From: Bradyrhizobium monzae
Lineage (GTDB): Bacteria > Pseudomonadota > Alphaproteobacteria > Rhizobiales > Xanthobacteraceae
NCBI RefSeq assembly: GCF_021458635.1
Contig: NZ_JAIRDQ010000005.1
Span: 310,001 to 374,000 of the forward strand
DNA: 64,000 nt
Direction: 5' to 3'
The notes under the pieces were generated by a model that made no database searches, was not told the DNA's origin, and saw only the letters and a program-made list of their open reading frames with translations. This document shows positions 1-9,308 of the stretch, in pieces. The translations under genes were made by a program, and so were the position numbers. Positions within the stretch are counted from its first letter, which is position 1. Each line of letters begins with the position of its first letter.

Positions 1-1155
1 ACCGGGCTTGATGTTTCCCGGCCAGCGGACCAGACACGGCACGCGGAACGCACCTTCCCAATTGGTGTTCTTCTCCGAGCGGAACCAGGTCATGGCGCCG
101 TCGGGCCAGGTGTTCATGTGAGGGCCATTGTCGCTCGAATAGACCACGAGCGTGTTATTCGCGATCCCCATGTCGTCGAGCGCCTTGAGCAGGTTGCCGA
201 CGATATCGTCGTGCTCCATCATGCCGTCCACATATTCGCTGTCGCCGTGGGTGTAACGGCCGCGATGCTCGGCGCGCACATGGGTGCGCAAGTGCATTCG
301 TGTCGAGTTGAACCAGACGAAAAACGGCTTGCCCGCGGCCTGCTGCCGCTTCATGTAGTCGATCGCCGCAGCCGAGGTCTCGTCGTCGATGGTCTCCATC
401 CGCTTCTTGGTCAGCGCGCCGGTATCCTGGATCGTTTGCTTGCCGACCTTGCCGAAGCGTGGATCGACCGTGGGGTCATCGACGTCGGTGGCCTTGCAGC
501 GCAGCACGCCGCGCGGACCGAACTTGGCCCTGTAGGCAGGATCCTTCGGGTAGTCCGGCAGCTCCGGCTCTTCCTCGGCGTTGAGGTGGTACAAATTGCC
601 GAAGAATTCGTCGAAGCCATTGACTGTCGGTAATGATTCATTGCGATCGCCGACGTGGTTCTTGCCGAACTGGCCGGTGGCGTAGCCGAGGTTCTTGAGC
701 AAGCCTCCCGCGGACGGATCCAGCTGGCTCATGCCCATTGGCGCGCCGGGAAATCCGACCTTGGTCAGGCCTGTGCGAATGCCGTGCTGACCAGTAAGGA
801 ACGCAGCGCGGCCGGCCGTGCAGGACTGCTCACCATAGTAATGCTGCATCTTCAGGCCCTCGCGGGCGATGCGGTCGATGTTGGGGGTCTCGTAGCCCAT
901 CAGCCCGTTGGAGTAGGCGCTGATGTTGGCGATGCCGATATCGTCGCCCCAGATGATAAGGATGTTCGGCTTGCCTCCCGCCGGCGGGGCTGCTGCGGGC
1001 TTGGGGGAGGGCGCTGCCTTCTGCGCTTGTGCCAGCGCCTCTGATGTCAGTGTCGCTGCGGCGACGATGGATGACGTTCCCAACAGGAGATTTCTGCGAT
1101 TGATCGGTTGGTCAGCACCGGAATTGTTGTTCTTGTTCGCCAACTCGCTGCTCAT
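1..1155 (-). CDS. Arylsulfatase, Tat-exported (C-terminus cut by window edge)
   Basis: Type I sulfatase that hydrolyses sulfate esters, probably in the periplasm. The first 385 residues are in the window. A twin-arginine signal (NRRNLLLG, residues 19-26) precedes an Ala-rich stretch. The alkaline-phosphatase-fold start PNILIIWGDD (63-72) supplies metal-binding aspartates, and CTAGR (112-116) is the sulfatase signature whose Cys112 must be converted to formylglycine. The ATG at 1155 has a GGGAG ribosome site about 9 bases upstream and lies 10 bases after the stop of the formylglycine-generating enzyme gene, so the modifying enzyme and its substrate are co-transcribed. The substrate cannot be told from sequence. 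The 3' end lies beyond position 1. Confidence 0.93.
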   Translation of the reverse strand, partial: MSSELANKNNNSGADQPINRRNLLLGTSSIVAAATLTSEALAQAQKAAPSPKPAAAPPAGGKPNILIIWGDDIGIANISAYSNGLMGYETPNIDRIAREGLKMQHYYGEQSCTAGRAAFLTGQHGIRTGLTKVGFPGAPMGMSQLDPSAGGLLKNLGYATGQFGKNHVGDRNESLPTVNGFDEFFGNLYHLNAEEEPELPDYPKDPAYRAKFGPRGVLRCKATDVDDPTVDPRFGKVGKQTIQDTGALTKKRMETIDDETSAAAIDYMKRQQAAGKPFFVWFNSTRMHLRTHVRAEHRGRYTHGDSEYVDGMMEHDDIVGNLLKALDDMGIANNTLVVYSSDNGPHMNTWPDGAMTWFRSEKNTNWEGAFRVPCLVRWPGNIKPG

Positions 1156-1165
1156 TCCATACTCC

Positions 1166-2179
1166 CTATGTTGCGGTACGCTCTTCTTGCTCACGCACGT
1201 TGGCAGGCGGCATCCGCGCCACGCATCTGAATCCGACATGACTTGTCGAGGTGTCGATCGGCTCGGCGTGCCGCGCCGCAGGTCGATAGCGCCGGCAATA
1301 ATTCGGCGCGCAGAGATGCGAGCCGCCTTTCAAGACTTTGCGTGGAATGCGGATGTCTGGTTGACATGGATCCAAGCTCGCCTCCTCGCGGCCGCCGCGG
1401 GGATTGCTCGGAATGCAGCAGGGCTTTGCCGCGTCGGCGACGTGCCTGGCCGACCACCAATCCGAGGTCCACTCCCAGACATTGCCGATCATGTCGTGAA
1501 GGCCGTAGCCGTTCGGCGGGAAGGCCATGACCGGCGAAGTGCGCTCGAACCCATCCTCGCCGAGATTCTGGACGGGGAAGTTACCCTGCCAGATATTGGC
1601 CATGTGCTTGCCGCCGGGCATCAGCGCATCGCCCCAGGCGAATTCCTCGCCCTCGAGGCCGCCGCGCGCGGCAAACTCCCATTCGGCTTCGGTCGGAAGC
1701 TCCTTGCCGGCCCAGCGGGCGTAGGCCGCCGCATCGCTATAGGAGACGTGTACGACCGGATGGTCGTCGAGGCCTTTGATGTTGCTGCCGGGGCCGTAAG
1801 GGTGGCGCCAATTGGCGCCGCGCAGGAACGACCACCACTGGCTCCAATCGGTGAGATCGGTGATGCGCGGCAGCGGCGAGAACACCAGCGATCCCGCGTA
1901 GAGCATCTCCTTCAGCGCGCCGGGATAGTCCTTCGGATTGGGAATGATCTGCGCTTCAGTGACATGGCCGGTCGCGTTCACGAATTGCTTGAACTGTCGG
2001 TTGGTGACCGGCGTGCGGTCGATCCAGAAGCCATCGACGGCGACGCGATGGCTTGGCGCCTCCTCGGGATAATGATGGTCGGATCCCATGCGGAAGGTTC
2101 CGCCGGGAATGAAGACCATCTCGCCGGTCTTCGCGTCGTCCGGCAGCCACTCGCAATGATCTGGATCCGCCCGCAGCAT
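1166..2179 (-). CDS. Formylglycine-generating enzyme (FGE/SUMF1 family)
   Basis: Oxidises the sulfatase active-site cysteine to formylglycine. The 337-residue protein has the FGE-sulfatase fold: GEMVFIPGGTFRMGSD near the N-terminus, then WIDRTPVTNRQF, PVVHVSYSDAAAYARW, LPTEAEWEFAARGG, and GNVWEWTSDWW. The C-terminal GGSHLCAPNYCRRYRPAAR carries the two catalytic cysteines (about Cys290 and Cys295), and GFRCV closes the domain. These cysteines separate true FGEs from other members of the family. The ATG at 2179 is chosen because GCGGAG lies 8 bases upstream; the frame stays open to 2392 but that extension has no family similarity. It sits directly upstream of a Cys-type sulfatase, its expected substrate. 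Confidence 0.93.
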   Translation of the reverse strand: MLRADPDHCEWLPDDAKTGEMVFIPGGTFRMGSDHHYPEEAPSHRVAVDGFWIDRTPVTNRQFKQFVNATGHVTEAQIIPNPKDYPGALKEMLYAGSLVFSPLPRITDLTDWSQWWSFLRGANWRHPYGPGSNIKGLDDHPVVHVSYSDAAAYARWAGKELPTEAEWEFAARGGLEGEEFAWGDALMPGGKHMANIWQGNFPVQNLGEDGFERTSPVMAFPPNGYGLHDMIGNVWEWTSDWWSARHVADAAKPCCIPSNPRGGREEASLDPCQPDIRIPRKVLKGGSHLCAPNYCRRYRPAARHAEPIDTSTSHVGFRCVARMPPANVREQEERTAT

Positions 2180-2678
2180 GGTGGAAACTCCGCTACGCTT
2201 ATTCCACCTGACGCTATGGCGCCGACTTTGGCTGATGTCGACGACGGCATATTGCCCGGCACGGTGGACGCATTGTCCGGTCCCTCTTTTTGGCGCCCGG
2301 AGAGAGGCGACGCACATTGCGCCAACATCTCTTTCCCATTGCGCGCACGCATTCCAGCACGCGGCAAATCCCTGTCGCGTGCGCTCTGCCATCCGCAGAG
2401 CGCTTCGAACGATATCGCTAAGGTTGAGAAAATGGTATCGGAAAACTGGACTGCTGTGATGTGCAATTTGTGCCAGTGGGTGGGAGCGATGGGTGAGACT
2501 TAACGACCTATCTCGAAAATGGTTGAAGTTTCAGCGCAATTCAGCGAATTGCGCGCGCCGGATTTCGATAACGTTTGTCTCAAATCCGAAGGCAGATTGT
2601 CGCACCCGCTTCGCGTTGTGGTGGTAGTTCGTGGCCCTCTGCCGCAGAATTGTCGCGCTTCAGTAACAGGGTTCAGCC
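2180..2678. other. Divergent intergenic region between FGE/sulfatase operon and AraC gene
   Basis: About 500 bases hold no convincing gene. Long frames here are extensions of the neighbours with no recognisable content. The region must contain the promoters of the leftward FGE-sulfatase operon and the rightward AraC gene, and it contains one perfect palindrome, listed separately. Confidence 0.5.
2534..2554. promoter_or_regulatory. Perfect 9-3-9 palindrome, candidate operator
   Basis: GCGCAATTC, AGC, GAATTGCGC form a perfect inverted repeat of nine-base arms around three bases, 125 bases upstream of the AraC-type gene and about 355 bases upstream of the FGE start. No T-run follows, so it is not a terminator. 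Its role as an operator is inferred from symmetry and position. Confidence 0.45.
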
Positions 2679-3665
2679 ATGGGGCAATTCCTACTGGTTG
2701 ATTCGCGCAAGCTGGACGGTTTCGAAGGACTGCATCAGGCCGTTCACGGCTCGCATGTCGATGTGATGCAGCTCGGCCGCGGGCGGTTGCGCGGGACGTT
2801 GTCGCACGTTGGCATTGGAGAGTTCTCTCTCAGCATCGGCACCTTCAACGTCGGCATGCGCACGCAGCGCGTCTCCAGCGACGACAAGCTGATCATCGGA
2901 ATGCTGCTGGAGGCTGAGGATCGCGTCGCCCATTGGTCGTTCGACATGCAGCTCAACGACGTGCTCGTGATCCCGCCGCTGCTCGAGCATGACGGGGTGT
3001 TTCATGGCGCGTCGGCTTATGCCGCCATGCGCTTCGATCTCAACGAGGTCACCTCGCTGTTTGCCGGCGAGGCGAGGCTGAGCGATCCCGACACCTGGCG
3101 CTGCCGCGCTCATTTCCGGGCGGATCTCGAGACCGGCGCGATCGCCACACGCCGCCTGGTTCGGATCATGACGCATCTGCGCATGAATAGCCTGGGTCTG
3201 ACGCCGTCGACCGCCGATTTCTGGCAGCGATCGATCGTCGAATGCATGGCGGCCAATGTCATGTCGTCGCTACCGCCGGACAATGGCGGCTGGCTGCCTT
3301 CCGCAAGACGGCTGATCCGCAGGGTCGAGGAGTATCTCGACGAGGCCGGCCCCCGCCCGGTCCATGTGTCGGAGATCTGCGCGGCGCTCGGCGTCGCGCG
3401 GCGGACTCTGCATCGCGCCTTTCACGAGGTGTTTGGCCTTGGCCCGGTCAGCTTCCTCCGGTACAAGCGACTGTGTGCCGTTCATTCCATTCTGCACCAG
3501 AGCGCGCCCGGCTCGACCACCGTGGCGGCCGTCGCCATGCAGCAGGGGTTCTACGAACTCGGCCGGTTCTCGCAATATTATCTTGCGATGTTCGGCGAAC
3601 GTCCGTCGCAGACGCTCGGACTGGCAACATTGCCGACAGCCGGGGAGGGCGTCGCCAGAGCCTAG
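2679..3665 (+). CDS. AraC family transcriptional regulator
   Basis: DNA-binding regulator of 328 residues. The C-terminal third (about 210-315) is a double helix-turn-helix of the AraC type: VHVSEICAALGVARRTLHRA is the first recognition unit and FYELGRFSQYYLAMFGERPS the conserved second unit. The N-terminal 200 residues are a ligand or dimerisation domain of unknown specificity. It is divergent from the FGE-sulfatase operon across a 500-base gap, so it may regulate sulfate-ester use; this is inference. Its TAG stop overlaps the TAG stop of the convergent VOC gene in the tetranucleotide CTAG (3662-3665). Confidence 0.9.
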   Translation: MGQFLLVDSRKLDGFEGLHQAVHGSHVDVMQLGRGRLRGTLSHVGIGEFSLSIGTFNVGMRTQRVSSDDKLIIGMLLEAEDRVAHWSFDMQLNDVLVIPPLLEHDGVFHGASAYAAMRFDLNEVTSLFAGEARLSDPDTWRCRAHFRADLETGAIATRRLVRIMTHLRMNSLGLTPSTADFWQRSIVECMAANVMSSLPPDNGGWLPSARRLIRRVEEYLDEAGPRPVHVSEICAALGVARRTLHRAFHEVFGLGPVSFLRYKRLCAVHSILHQSAPGSTTVAAVAMQQGFYELGRFSQYYLAMFGERPSQTLGLATLPTAGEGVARA

Positions 3666-4159
3666 CGCTCTTGTGATGACGACGGTGCGCGTGTCCCCAG
3701 GTGTTCGACGAGGCGGATCAAATAGCCATCGGGATCCTGGATCAGGAATTCGCGCTGTCCGACGTCCTGGTCGCCGACGCGATACCAGGCCTCGGTCGGC
3801 GGTTCGTAGAGCGGCCATTTCGCTCCGTCGAGCGCGCTCAGGATCGGATCGATGTGGTCGACGACCATCTGGAAATTGATGCCGCGCCCGAATGGCCGCT
3901 GCATCTCGGCCGTCTCCCAGCGTCCGTTCAGTTCGCACAGCATTATCTGCAGGCGGCCCCTGACGAGATAGGCAAACCGGGCGTCCGGACGGTCATAGGC
4001 GATGTCGAAGCCGAGCAGGTCCCGCCAGAACGACAGGCTGGCCGGAATGTTCGAGACGCTGAGTTCAGGCACGAGATCGGCAAAGCCACCGCGCGGTGCG
4101 TTGCCCGTGCTGACGGAGGTAGCACGGGCGACGGGGTCGGTGAGGGGGGACTTGGTCAT
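3662..4159 (-). CDS. VOC/glyoxalase-bleomycin resistance family protein
   Basis: Protein of 165 residues with one vicinal-oxygen-chelate domain: LVPELSVSNIPASLSFWRDL opens the first beta-alpha-beta unit, and REFLIQDPDGYLIRLVEHLG is the typical closing strand. Members bind metal or small drugs; no substrate can be assigned. The start at ATG 4159 has GGGAAG upstream. The frame extends to 4348, but that part is Arg-rich and lacks domain content. Its stop shares the CTAG with the convergent AraC gene. Confidence 0.85.
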   Translation of the reverse strand: MTKSPLTDPVARATSVSTGNAPRGGFADLVPELSVSNIPASLSFWRDLLGFDIAYDRPDARFAYLVRGRLQIMLCELNGRWETAEMQRPFGRGINFQMVVDHIDPILSALDGAKWPLYEPPTEAWYRVGDQDVGQREFLIQDPDGYLIRLVEHLGTRAPSSSQER

Positions 4160-4263
4160 TGCGGCTTCCCAAGAAGGGCTAGGAGTAGAAATGGCGCTTG
4201 CCGGGTCGCTGCGCCATTCGTCACTTGACCTTGGTCGCGTGCCCTCGGCTCCTAAATGCATCG

Positions 4264-4917
4264 CTAGATGTCGTCCAAGCGGGCATACGGCCATTGCTCG
4301 GAGACAGCAGCGCCATTCTCCCAAAATTTGTAGAGGACGCCCTCCCACATCGCGAACACAGCGCTGAATTTATCTTTGGCGGCGGCAGTGCCGGTTTGGA
4401 GAATTGGAATGCCTTCCTTTTGGTATGCGCCGTAGCATGCCAGATTGACGTACACGACCAGAGCAGTACCCGGCGGATAATCTTTGCGGAGCTTCTTGCT
4501 TACGACACGGTCGAGGGCCGCGGGGATGGCGTTAAATCTCTTCTGCCACTCCTCGACGGGATCAGGTCGCCAGCCTTCGTCGTCGGGCTCGTCGCCACGC
4601 TTGCGGCCGTCCGTGTCGGCTTCAGTGGCTTCGAATTGGAGGATTCGTCCGACGCTTTGAATCTCGAAGTCAGGTCGTTCGTCTGGTACTAACCGAACCT
4701 GTTCTGACGAGAGTGCCGATGACACCTTGGAGGCGATCCACGCATCGCGCAAGAACGTCAATCCTGATTGACGAAAGAAGACGCGCCGCGGGATCTGGCT
4801 TGGCCCGGCAATTTCACCGATGCGCACGCGGAAGGACTCCGCGGACCACCATTGTGAAAGCTCTCTTCTCCAGCCATCTAGAGCTGCCTTCGGAATAGGA
4901 TCAAACGATTTCGGCAC
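4264..4917 (-). CDS. Hypothetical protein, unrecognised
   Basis: I do not recognise this family. The likely start is GTG at 4917, because GGAGG sits 5 bases upstream; an ATG at 5076 in the same frame has no such site. The resulting 217-residue protein is soluble and rich in Trp and charged residues. The segment RPDFEI then ILQFEATEAD has the spacing of acidic residues seen in some restriction-endonuclease-like folds, but that is only a weak resemblance. The C-terminus is aromatic (MWEGVLYKFWENG). It stands alone between the VOC gene and the chemoreceptor-like gene. Confidence 0.65.
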   Translation of the reverse strand: MPKSFDPIPKAALDGWRRELSQWWSAESFRVRIGEIAGPSQIPRRVFFRQSGLTFLRDAWIASKVSSALSSEQVRLVPDERPDFEIQSVGRILQFEATEADTDGRKRGDEPDDEGWRPDPVEEWQKRFNAIPAALDRVVSKKLRKDYPPGTALVVYVNLACYGAYQKEGIPILQTGTAAAKDKFSAVFAMWEGVLYKFWENGAAVSEQWPYARLDDI

Positions 4918-5156
4918 GAGGCCCTCCGTAGGGGCCGTGTTGGAGGGCCGAATTCTAGGACGAAGGCATTGCAAGAGCCGACGATTGGCTGCGTTACCGC
5001 GGGAGCGGCTCGGAGTTTCGTGAACTTTGCCATCATCGTAGAATGCCGGTGTTTTGCCCGACGTGTCAAACGGCAAACGTGAACCGTCTTGAAAACGACC
5101 CCGCGGCTACTGTGCATGGGGTTGTTTTCACGATTTGGGATTAGACGGCTGCAGCC

Positions 5157-6233
5157 TTACACCGCGCAGACGATCACGCCGTACCAGCCGAGCCCGCGAT
5201 AGGTCTCGTAGCCCGGCGTCGCATGGAAGGCGATCATGGTGCCGGAGCGATCCTGGTAGAAGCCGGAGCGCTGGCCGTCGTGCGAGAGCGAGATGCGCTC
5301 GCTCAAAATGCCCTGGCCGTCGGAGGCGGCGATGACGCGAAAATGCGAGTCGACCAGCAGCACGCGCGCCCTGTCGTTGTCGCCGACGCGCACGCCTTGC
5401 ACGATCGCGCGCGCCTGCGGCTCCCAGTCGAAATGGATGGCGAGCACGCCGATCGGCGCGCCGTTGGCCTGGCCGCCGGCGCGGATGTTGGCGCAGTAGG
5501 TCGCGACCTGGGCGTTGCCGAGCAGTTGCTGGTTCTCGATGTCGCCGGCAACATAGTCGTCGCCGGAGCGTAGTGTCTTCGCCTCGCGAAACCATTTGGT
5601 GTGGGCGACGTTCTGCCCGACGACGCGAAAGCGATCGGCGCGGCCGTTGGCGATGACGTTGCCGTCGAGGTCGCAGAGCCAGAGATCGAGATAGACGGTG
5701 TAGGCACCGAGGATGACGCCGAGGCGCTGCGAGGCGTAGGTGACCGCGGCAGGCGCAGGCGAGGCCGCGCAATCGACCAGGGCGGAATCGGTCGCCCACC
5801 ACCGCACGTCGCAGGTGCGCTCATAGAGGTTGCGGTCGATCAGCTCGACCGCGTTGAGCGACAGATCCATCATGCGCTCGCCGCGCGACCGCTGGCTCAT
5901 GCGGTCGATCGAGGCGACGAGATCGCCGGTGCGCTTCGTCAGCTGCGTCTCGAGCTCGCGCGCGATGGTCTCGACCTGCTGGCCGACGCCGCGCACCTCC
6001 TGCGCCACCACGGCGAAGCCCGCGCCTTGCGCGCCGGCCCGCGAGCTCTCGATCAGCGCGTTCAGCGCCAGCATCTTCATCTGGTTGGTGATCTGCTGGA
6101 TCGACTTGGTCTTGTCGACCGCGATCTGGTTGACCTCCGCGGTCAGGCGATTGATCAGCGCGGAGATGTCGGAATCGTCGTCGGCGGGTTCGGTGGTGGT
6201 CGGCTTGGTTTTCAGACCCAGCGCAGCAGACAT
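5157..6233 (-). CDS. Soluble chemoreceptor-like protein, signalling domain first and Cache-like domain last
   Basis: Protein of 358 residues with no signal peptide or membrane span. Residues about 20-110 are a short methyl-accepting signalling coiled coil; LALNALIESSRAGAQGAGFA and VVAQEVRGVG match the kinase-contact hairpin tip of bacterial chemoreceptors. The remaining 220 or so residues resemble a Cache/PAS-type sensor (WLCDLDGNVIANGRADRF, then GVLAIHFDWEPQA, then RVLLVDSHFRVIAASDGQG). This is the reverse of the usual sensor-then-signal order. It probably works in the cytoplasm on a CheA or a related pathway. The ATG at 6233 is preceded by AAGGGAAG. No che genes are near. Confidence 0.85.
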   Translation of the reverse strand: MSAALGLKTKPTTTEPADDDSDISALINRLTAEVNQIAVDKTKSIQQITNQMKMLALNALIESSRAGAQGAGFAVVAQEVRGVGQQVETIARELETQLTKRTGDLVASIDRMSQRSRGERMMDLSLNAVELIDRNLYERTCDVRWWATDSALVDCAASPAPAAVTYASQRLGVILGAYTVYLDLWLCDLDGNVIANGRADRFRVVGQNVAHTKWFREAKTLRSGDDYVAGDIENQQLLGNAQVATYCANIRAGGQANGAPIGVLAIHFDWEPQARAIVQGVRVGDNDRARVLLVDSHFRVIAASDGQGILSERISLSHDGQRSGFYQDRSGTMIAFHATPGYETYRGLGWYGVIVCAV

Positions 6234-6517
6234 CGGGGACTTCCCTTGGCAATGAGGCCTGATCTGCAATGAACCCGGAACGATGACTTACAGATCGAAT
6301 AAGATTCGTTTTCGAAGATTCCGCCTAACGCCCGCTTAATTTGCTGTTTTGCTGAATGCCTAAATGATAGTCAGTCAGCGCAGCAAAGCGGCAATCCACC
6401 GCTTTGTGCGGTCCGGCCGTTGCAAATCCCGAGGGATTGCCGGCCAATCCCATTCAGCCCAGTGACCGGACATGCGCGCTTGTCCGGGTGCCAGTTTCCA
6501 ACAGCCGACTTTCCCTT

Positions 6518-8359
6518 ATGACGCCGCCCGCCACCGCCTTGCCCGTCGAAATGCCTCAGGCCTTCCTGGGCGTGGCACGCTCGCTCACCGACAAGCTCTG
6601 GCGCGACCGGCTGGATGCGCGGGGCGCGGCCACGGCGCTCGCCATCGTGCAGCGTCACCAGGTGCCGGAATTGCTGGCGCGGGTGCTGGCCGGCCGCGGT
6701 GTCGACATCGACGCGGTGCCCGATTTCCTCGATCCGACCATCCGAAAATTGTTGCCCGATCCGTTCACCGTGACGGAGATGGAGGCGGCTTCGAAGCGCA
6801 TCGCCGATGCGGCCGTGAAGGGCGAGACGGTCGCGATCTTCGGCGACTACGACGTCGACGGCGCGACCTCGGCGGCACTGCTCGCCTGGCATCTGCGCCA
6901 TTGCGGGCTCGATCCGCTAATCCACATTCCAGACCGCATCTTTGAAGGCTACGGCCCGAATGTCGAAGCGGTGCGCGGGCTGGCGGCCAAGGGCGCCACG
7001 CTGCTCGTCACCGTCGACTGCGGCACCACCAGCATCGAGCCGCTGGCCGAAGCCAAACGCCTCGGCATGTCCGTCGTGGTGATCGATCACCATCAGGCTG
7101 GCACGGAGCTGCCGGAGGTCGACGCACTGGTCAATCCGAACCGGCTCGACGATCTCTCCGGCCTCGGTCATCTCGCCGCCGTCGGCCTTGTGCTTGTCAC
7201 GCTGGTCGCGGTCAATCGTGAACTGCGCCAGCGCGGCTTCTGGAATGCCGAGATGCCCGAGCCCGATCTGCTCGGCATGCTGCATCACGTCGCGCTCGGC
7301 ACGGTCGCGGACGTAGCGCCATTGATCGGACTCAACCGCGCCTTCGTCGCCAAAGGGCTGATCGCGATGCGGCGGCGCGACCATGTCGGCCACACCGCGC
7401 TGATGGACGTGGCGCGGCTGAATGGACCGCCGGAGGCCTGGCATCTCGGCTTCATGCTGGGACCGCGCGTCAATGCCGGCGGCCGCATCGGCCGCGCTGA
7501 TCTTGGCGTTCGGCTGCTGCTCGAGGGCGACAGCGTCGAGGCCGCGCGGATCGCGGCTGAACTCGACCGTCTCAACAGCGAGCGTCGCGTCATCGAGCAG
7601 GCGGCCGAAGCGCAGGCCGAAGCCGAGGCGCTCGCCTCGATCGGGCTGGAAGACAAGCTCGGCGTCATCGTCACCGCGTCTGAAGGCTGGCATCCCGGCG
7701 TGGTCGGCCTTGTCGCCTCGCGCCTGAAAGAGAAGTTCTCGCGGCCCGCGTTTGCGATTGCGCTCGAGCCCGGCGGCATCGGCACCGGCTCGGGCCGCTC
7801 GATCGCCGGCGTCGATCTCGGCAAGGCCGTACGGCAGGCGGTCACCGACGGCATTCTGCTCAAGGGCGGCGGCCACGCGATGGCTGCGGGCGTCACGCTA
7901 CGGAAAGAGAAGCTCGCCGAATTCCGTGCCTATCTGGAGAACGCGCTGGCGCAGGCCGTCGCCGAGGCGCGCCATGTAAACGAGCTCTATATCGACGGCG
8001 CGATCTCGGCGCGCGCGGTGACGACGGATCTTGCGACCACGCTCAATCGCGCAGGTCCGTTCGGCAGCGGCAATCCGGAAGCCGTGCTGGCGCTGCCGGC
8101 GCATCAGCTCGTGTTTGCCAACGAGGTGGGACAGGCGCATTTACGCCTCCGCTTCAAGTCCGGCGACGGCGCCATCGTCAACGGCATCGCATTCCGCTCG
8201 GTCGGGCAAAAGCTCGGCAACGCGCTCCTCGCCAATCGCGGCCAGCAGCTGCATGTCGCGGGCTCCTTGTCGGTGGATCGCTACCAGGGCGCCGAGCGCG
8301 TGCAGTTCCGCGTCATCGACGTCGCCCTACCGGACCAGGGGCCATCCGTGATCAGGTAA
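6518..8359 (+). CDS. recJ: Single-stranded-DNA-specific exonuclease RecJ
   Basis: 5'-3' exonuclease on single-stranded DNA acting in recombination and mismatch repair. The 613-residue protein has the DHH phosphoesterase motifs in order: VAIFGDYDVDGATSAALL (motif I), VTVDCGTTS, and VVIDHHQ (DHH motif). The DHHA1 domain follows, with GRIGRADLGVRLLL, HPGVVGLVASRLKEKF and KGGGHAMAAGVTL. The ATG at 6518 starts a family-like N-terminus; the frame stays open to 6404 with unrelated sequence. Length is normal for the family. Confidence 0.96.
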   Translation: MTPPATALPVEMPQAFLGVARSLTDKLWRDRLDARGAATALAIVQRHQVPELLARVLAGRGVDIDAVPDFLDPTIRKLLPDPFTVTEMEAASKRIADAAVKGETVAIFGDYDVDGATSAALLAWHLRHCGLDPLIHIPDRIFEGYGPNVEAVRGLAAKGATLLVTVDCGTTSIEPLAEAKRLGMSVVVIDHHQAGTELPEVDALVNPNRLDDLSGLGHLAAVGLVLVTLVAVNRELRQRGFWNAEMPEPDLLGMLHHVALGTVADVAPLIGLNRAFVAKGLIAMRRRDHVGHTALMDVARLNGPPEAWHLGFMLGPRVNAGGRIGRADLGVRLLLEGDSVEAARIAAELDRLNSERRVIEQAAEAQAEAEALASIGLEDKLGVIVTASEGWHPGVVGLVASRLKEKFSRPAFAIALEPGGIGTGSGRSIAGVDLGKAVRQAVTDGILLKGGGHAMAAGVTLRKEKLAEFRAYLENALAQAVAEARHVNELYIDGAISARAVTTDLATTLNRAGPFGSGNPEAVLALPAHQLVFANEVGQAHLRLRFKSGDGAIVNGIAFRSVGQKLGNALLANRGQQLHVAGSLSVDRYQGAERVQFRVIDVALPDQGPSVIR

Positions 8360-8402
8360 CGGCCGCAAAAAAAGACCGTAAACAACAAAAAAAGGAGTGA
8401 AC

Positions 8403-9212
8403 ATGACAGGGCAGGTTGAGGGCAAGGTCGCACTGGTGACGGGCGGCGCATCCGGTATTGGCGAAGCGATCGTCGACTTATTTGCGCGTGAAGGCGCGAC
8501 TGTTGTCGTCACCGACATCGATGAGCTCCGCGGCCCCGAGCTCGCCAAGCGCATCACCAAGGCCGGCGGCAAGGCGATCTTCCTGGAGCAGGACGTCACC
8601 AGCGAGGAGCGCTGGATCGAGATCGTCGCAGAGGTCGCGAAGCGCCATGGCCGGCTCGACATCATGGTCTCTAATGCCGGCATCGGCATTGCCGTGCCCT
8701 CGATCACCGACATGACGCTCTCTGACTGGCGGAAGCAGAACGCGATCAATCTCGATGGCGTGTTTCTCTCGGTCAAGCATTGCCTGCCCTTGATGCGCAA
8801 GACCGGCGGCGGCTCGATTGTCATGATGTCCTCGCTCGCGGGCCTGCGCGGCGCGCCGGGCCTCTCAGCCTATTCGCTGACCAAGGGTGGCGTGCGGCTG
8901 TTCGCCAAATCGATCGCGATGGAGTGCGCGGCGGCCGGCGACGGCATCCGTGTCAACTCCGTGCATCCAGGCATCATCGACACGCCGATTTGGGGCAAGA
9001 TCCCGACCGGGGCGACTGGCGCAGGCCAGAACGCGCCGATCGATCCGGAGGAGCGCGCCAAGGTCGCAACCCCGCTTGGCCGCGTGGGCCAGGCTGCGGA
9101 GATTGCCTCCGGCGTGCTGTATCTGGCCTCGGATGCATCGCGTTACGTCACGGGCAGCGAGCTCGTGATCGATGGCGGCATGAATGCCGGTGGGGTGCCG
9201 CGGCGGGCGTGA
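8403..9212 (+). CDS. SDR family NAD(P)-dependent oxidoreductase
   Basis: Classical short-chain dehydrogenase of 269 residues. The nucleotide-binding TGGASGIG is near the N-terminus, followed by VSNAG, the catalytic Ser in MMSSLAG, Tyr and Lys in SAYSLTKGG, and the closing GSELVIDGGMNAGG. ATG 8403 has AAGGAG five bases upstream. It is followed about 100 bases later by a class II aldolase gene in the same direction, so the two may form a small catabolic unit. The substrate is unknown. Confidence 0.93.
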   Translation: MTGQVEGKVALVTGGASGIGEAIVDLFAREGATVVVTDIDELRGPELAKRITKAGGKAIFLEQDVTSEERWIEIVAEVAKRHGRLDIMVSNAGIGIAVPSITDMTLSDWRKQNAINLDGVFLSVKHCLPLMRKTGGGSIVMMSSLAGLRGAPGLSAYSLTKGGVRLFAKSIAMECAAAGDGIRVNSVHPGIIDTPIWGKIPTGATGAGQNAPIDPEERAKVATPLGRVGQAAEIASGVLYLASDASRYVTGSELVIDGGMNAGGVPRRA

Positions 9213-9308
9213 GACGCGCAAGGCAGGGTGGCGGTCGCAGGGGCTGACGCGCAGGCGTCGGCCCTGTAAAACGCTGCCGTCTCCTGCCCGAAAAAGGTCT
9301 CCTTCGCC

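Noticed and set aside
923..2503. Long plus-strand frame across the FGE gene
   Set aside because: It is the complement of the FGE gene, which has clear catalytic motifs and a ribosome site; the plus-strand translation has no family resemblance.
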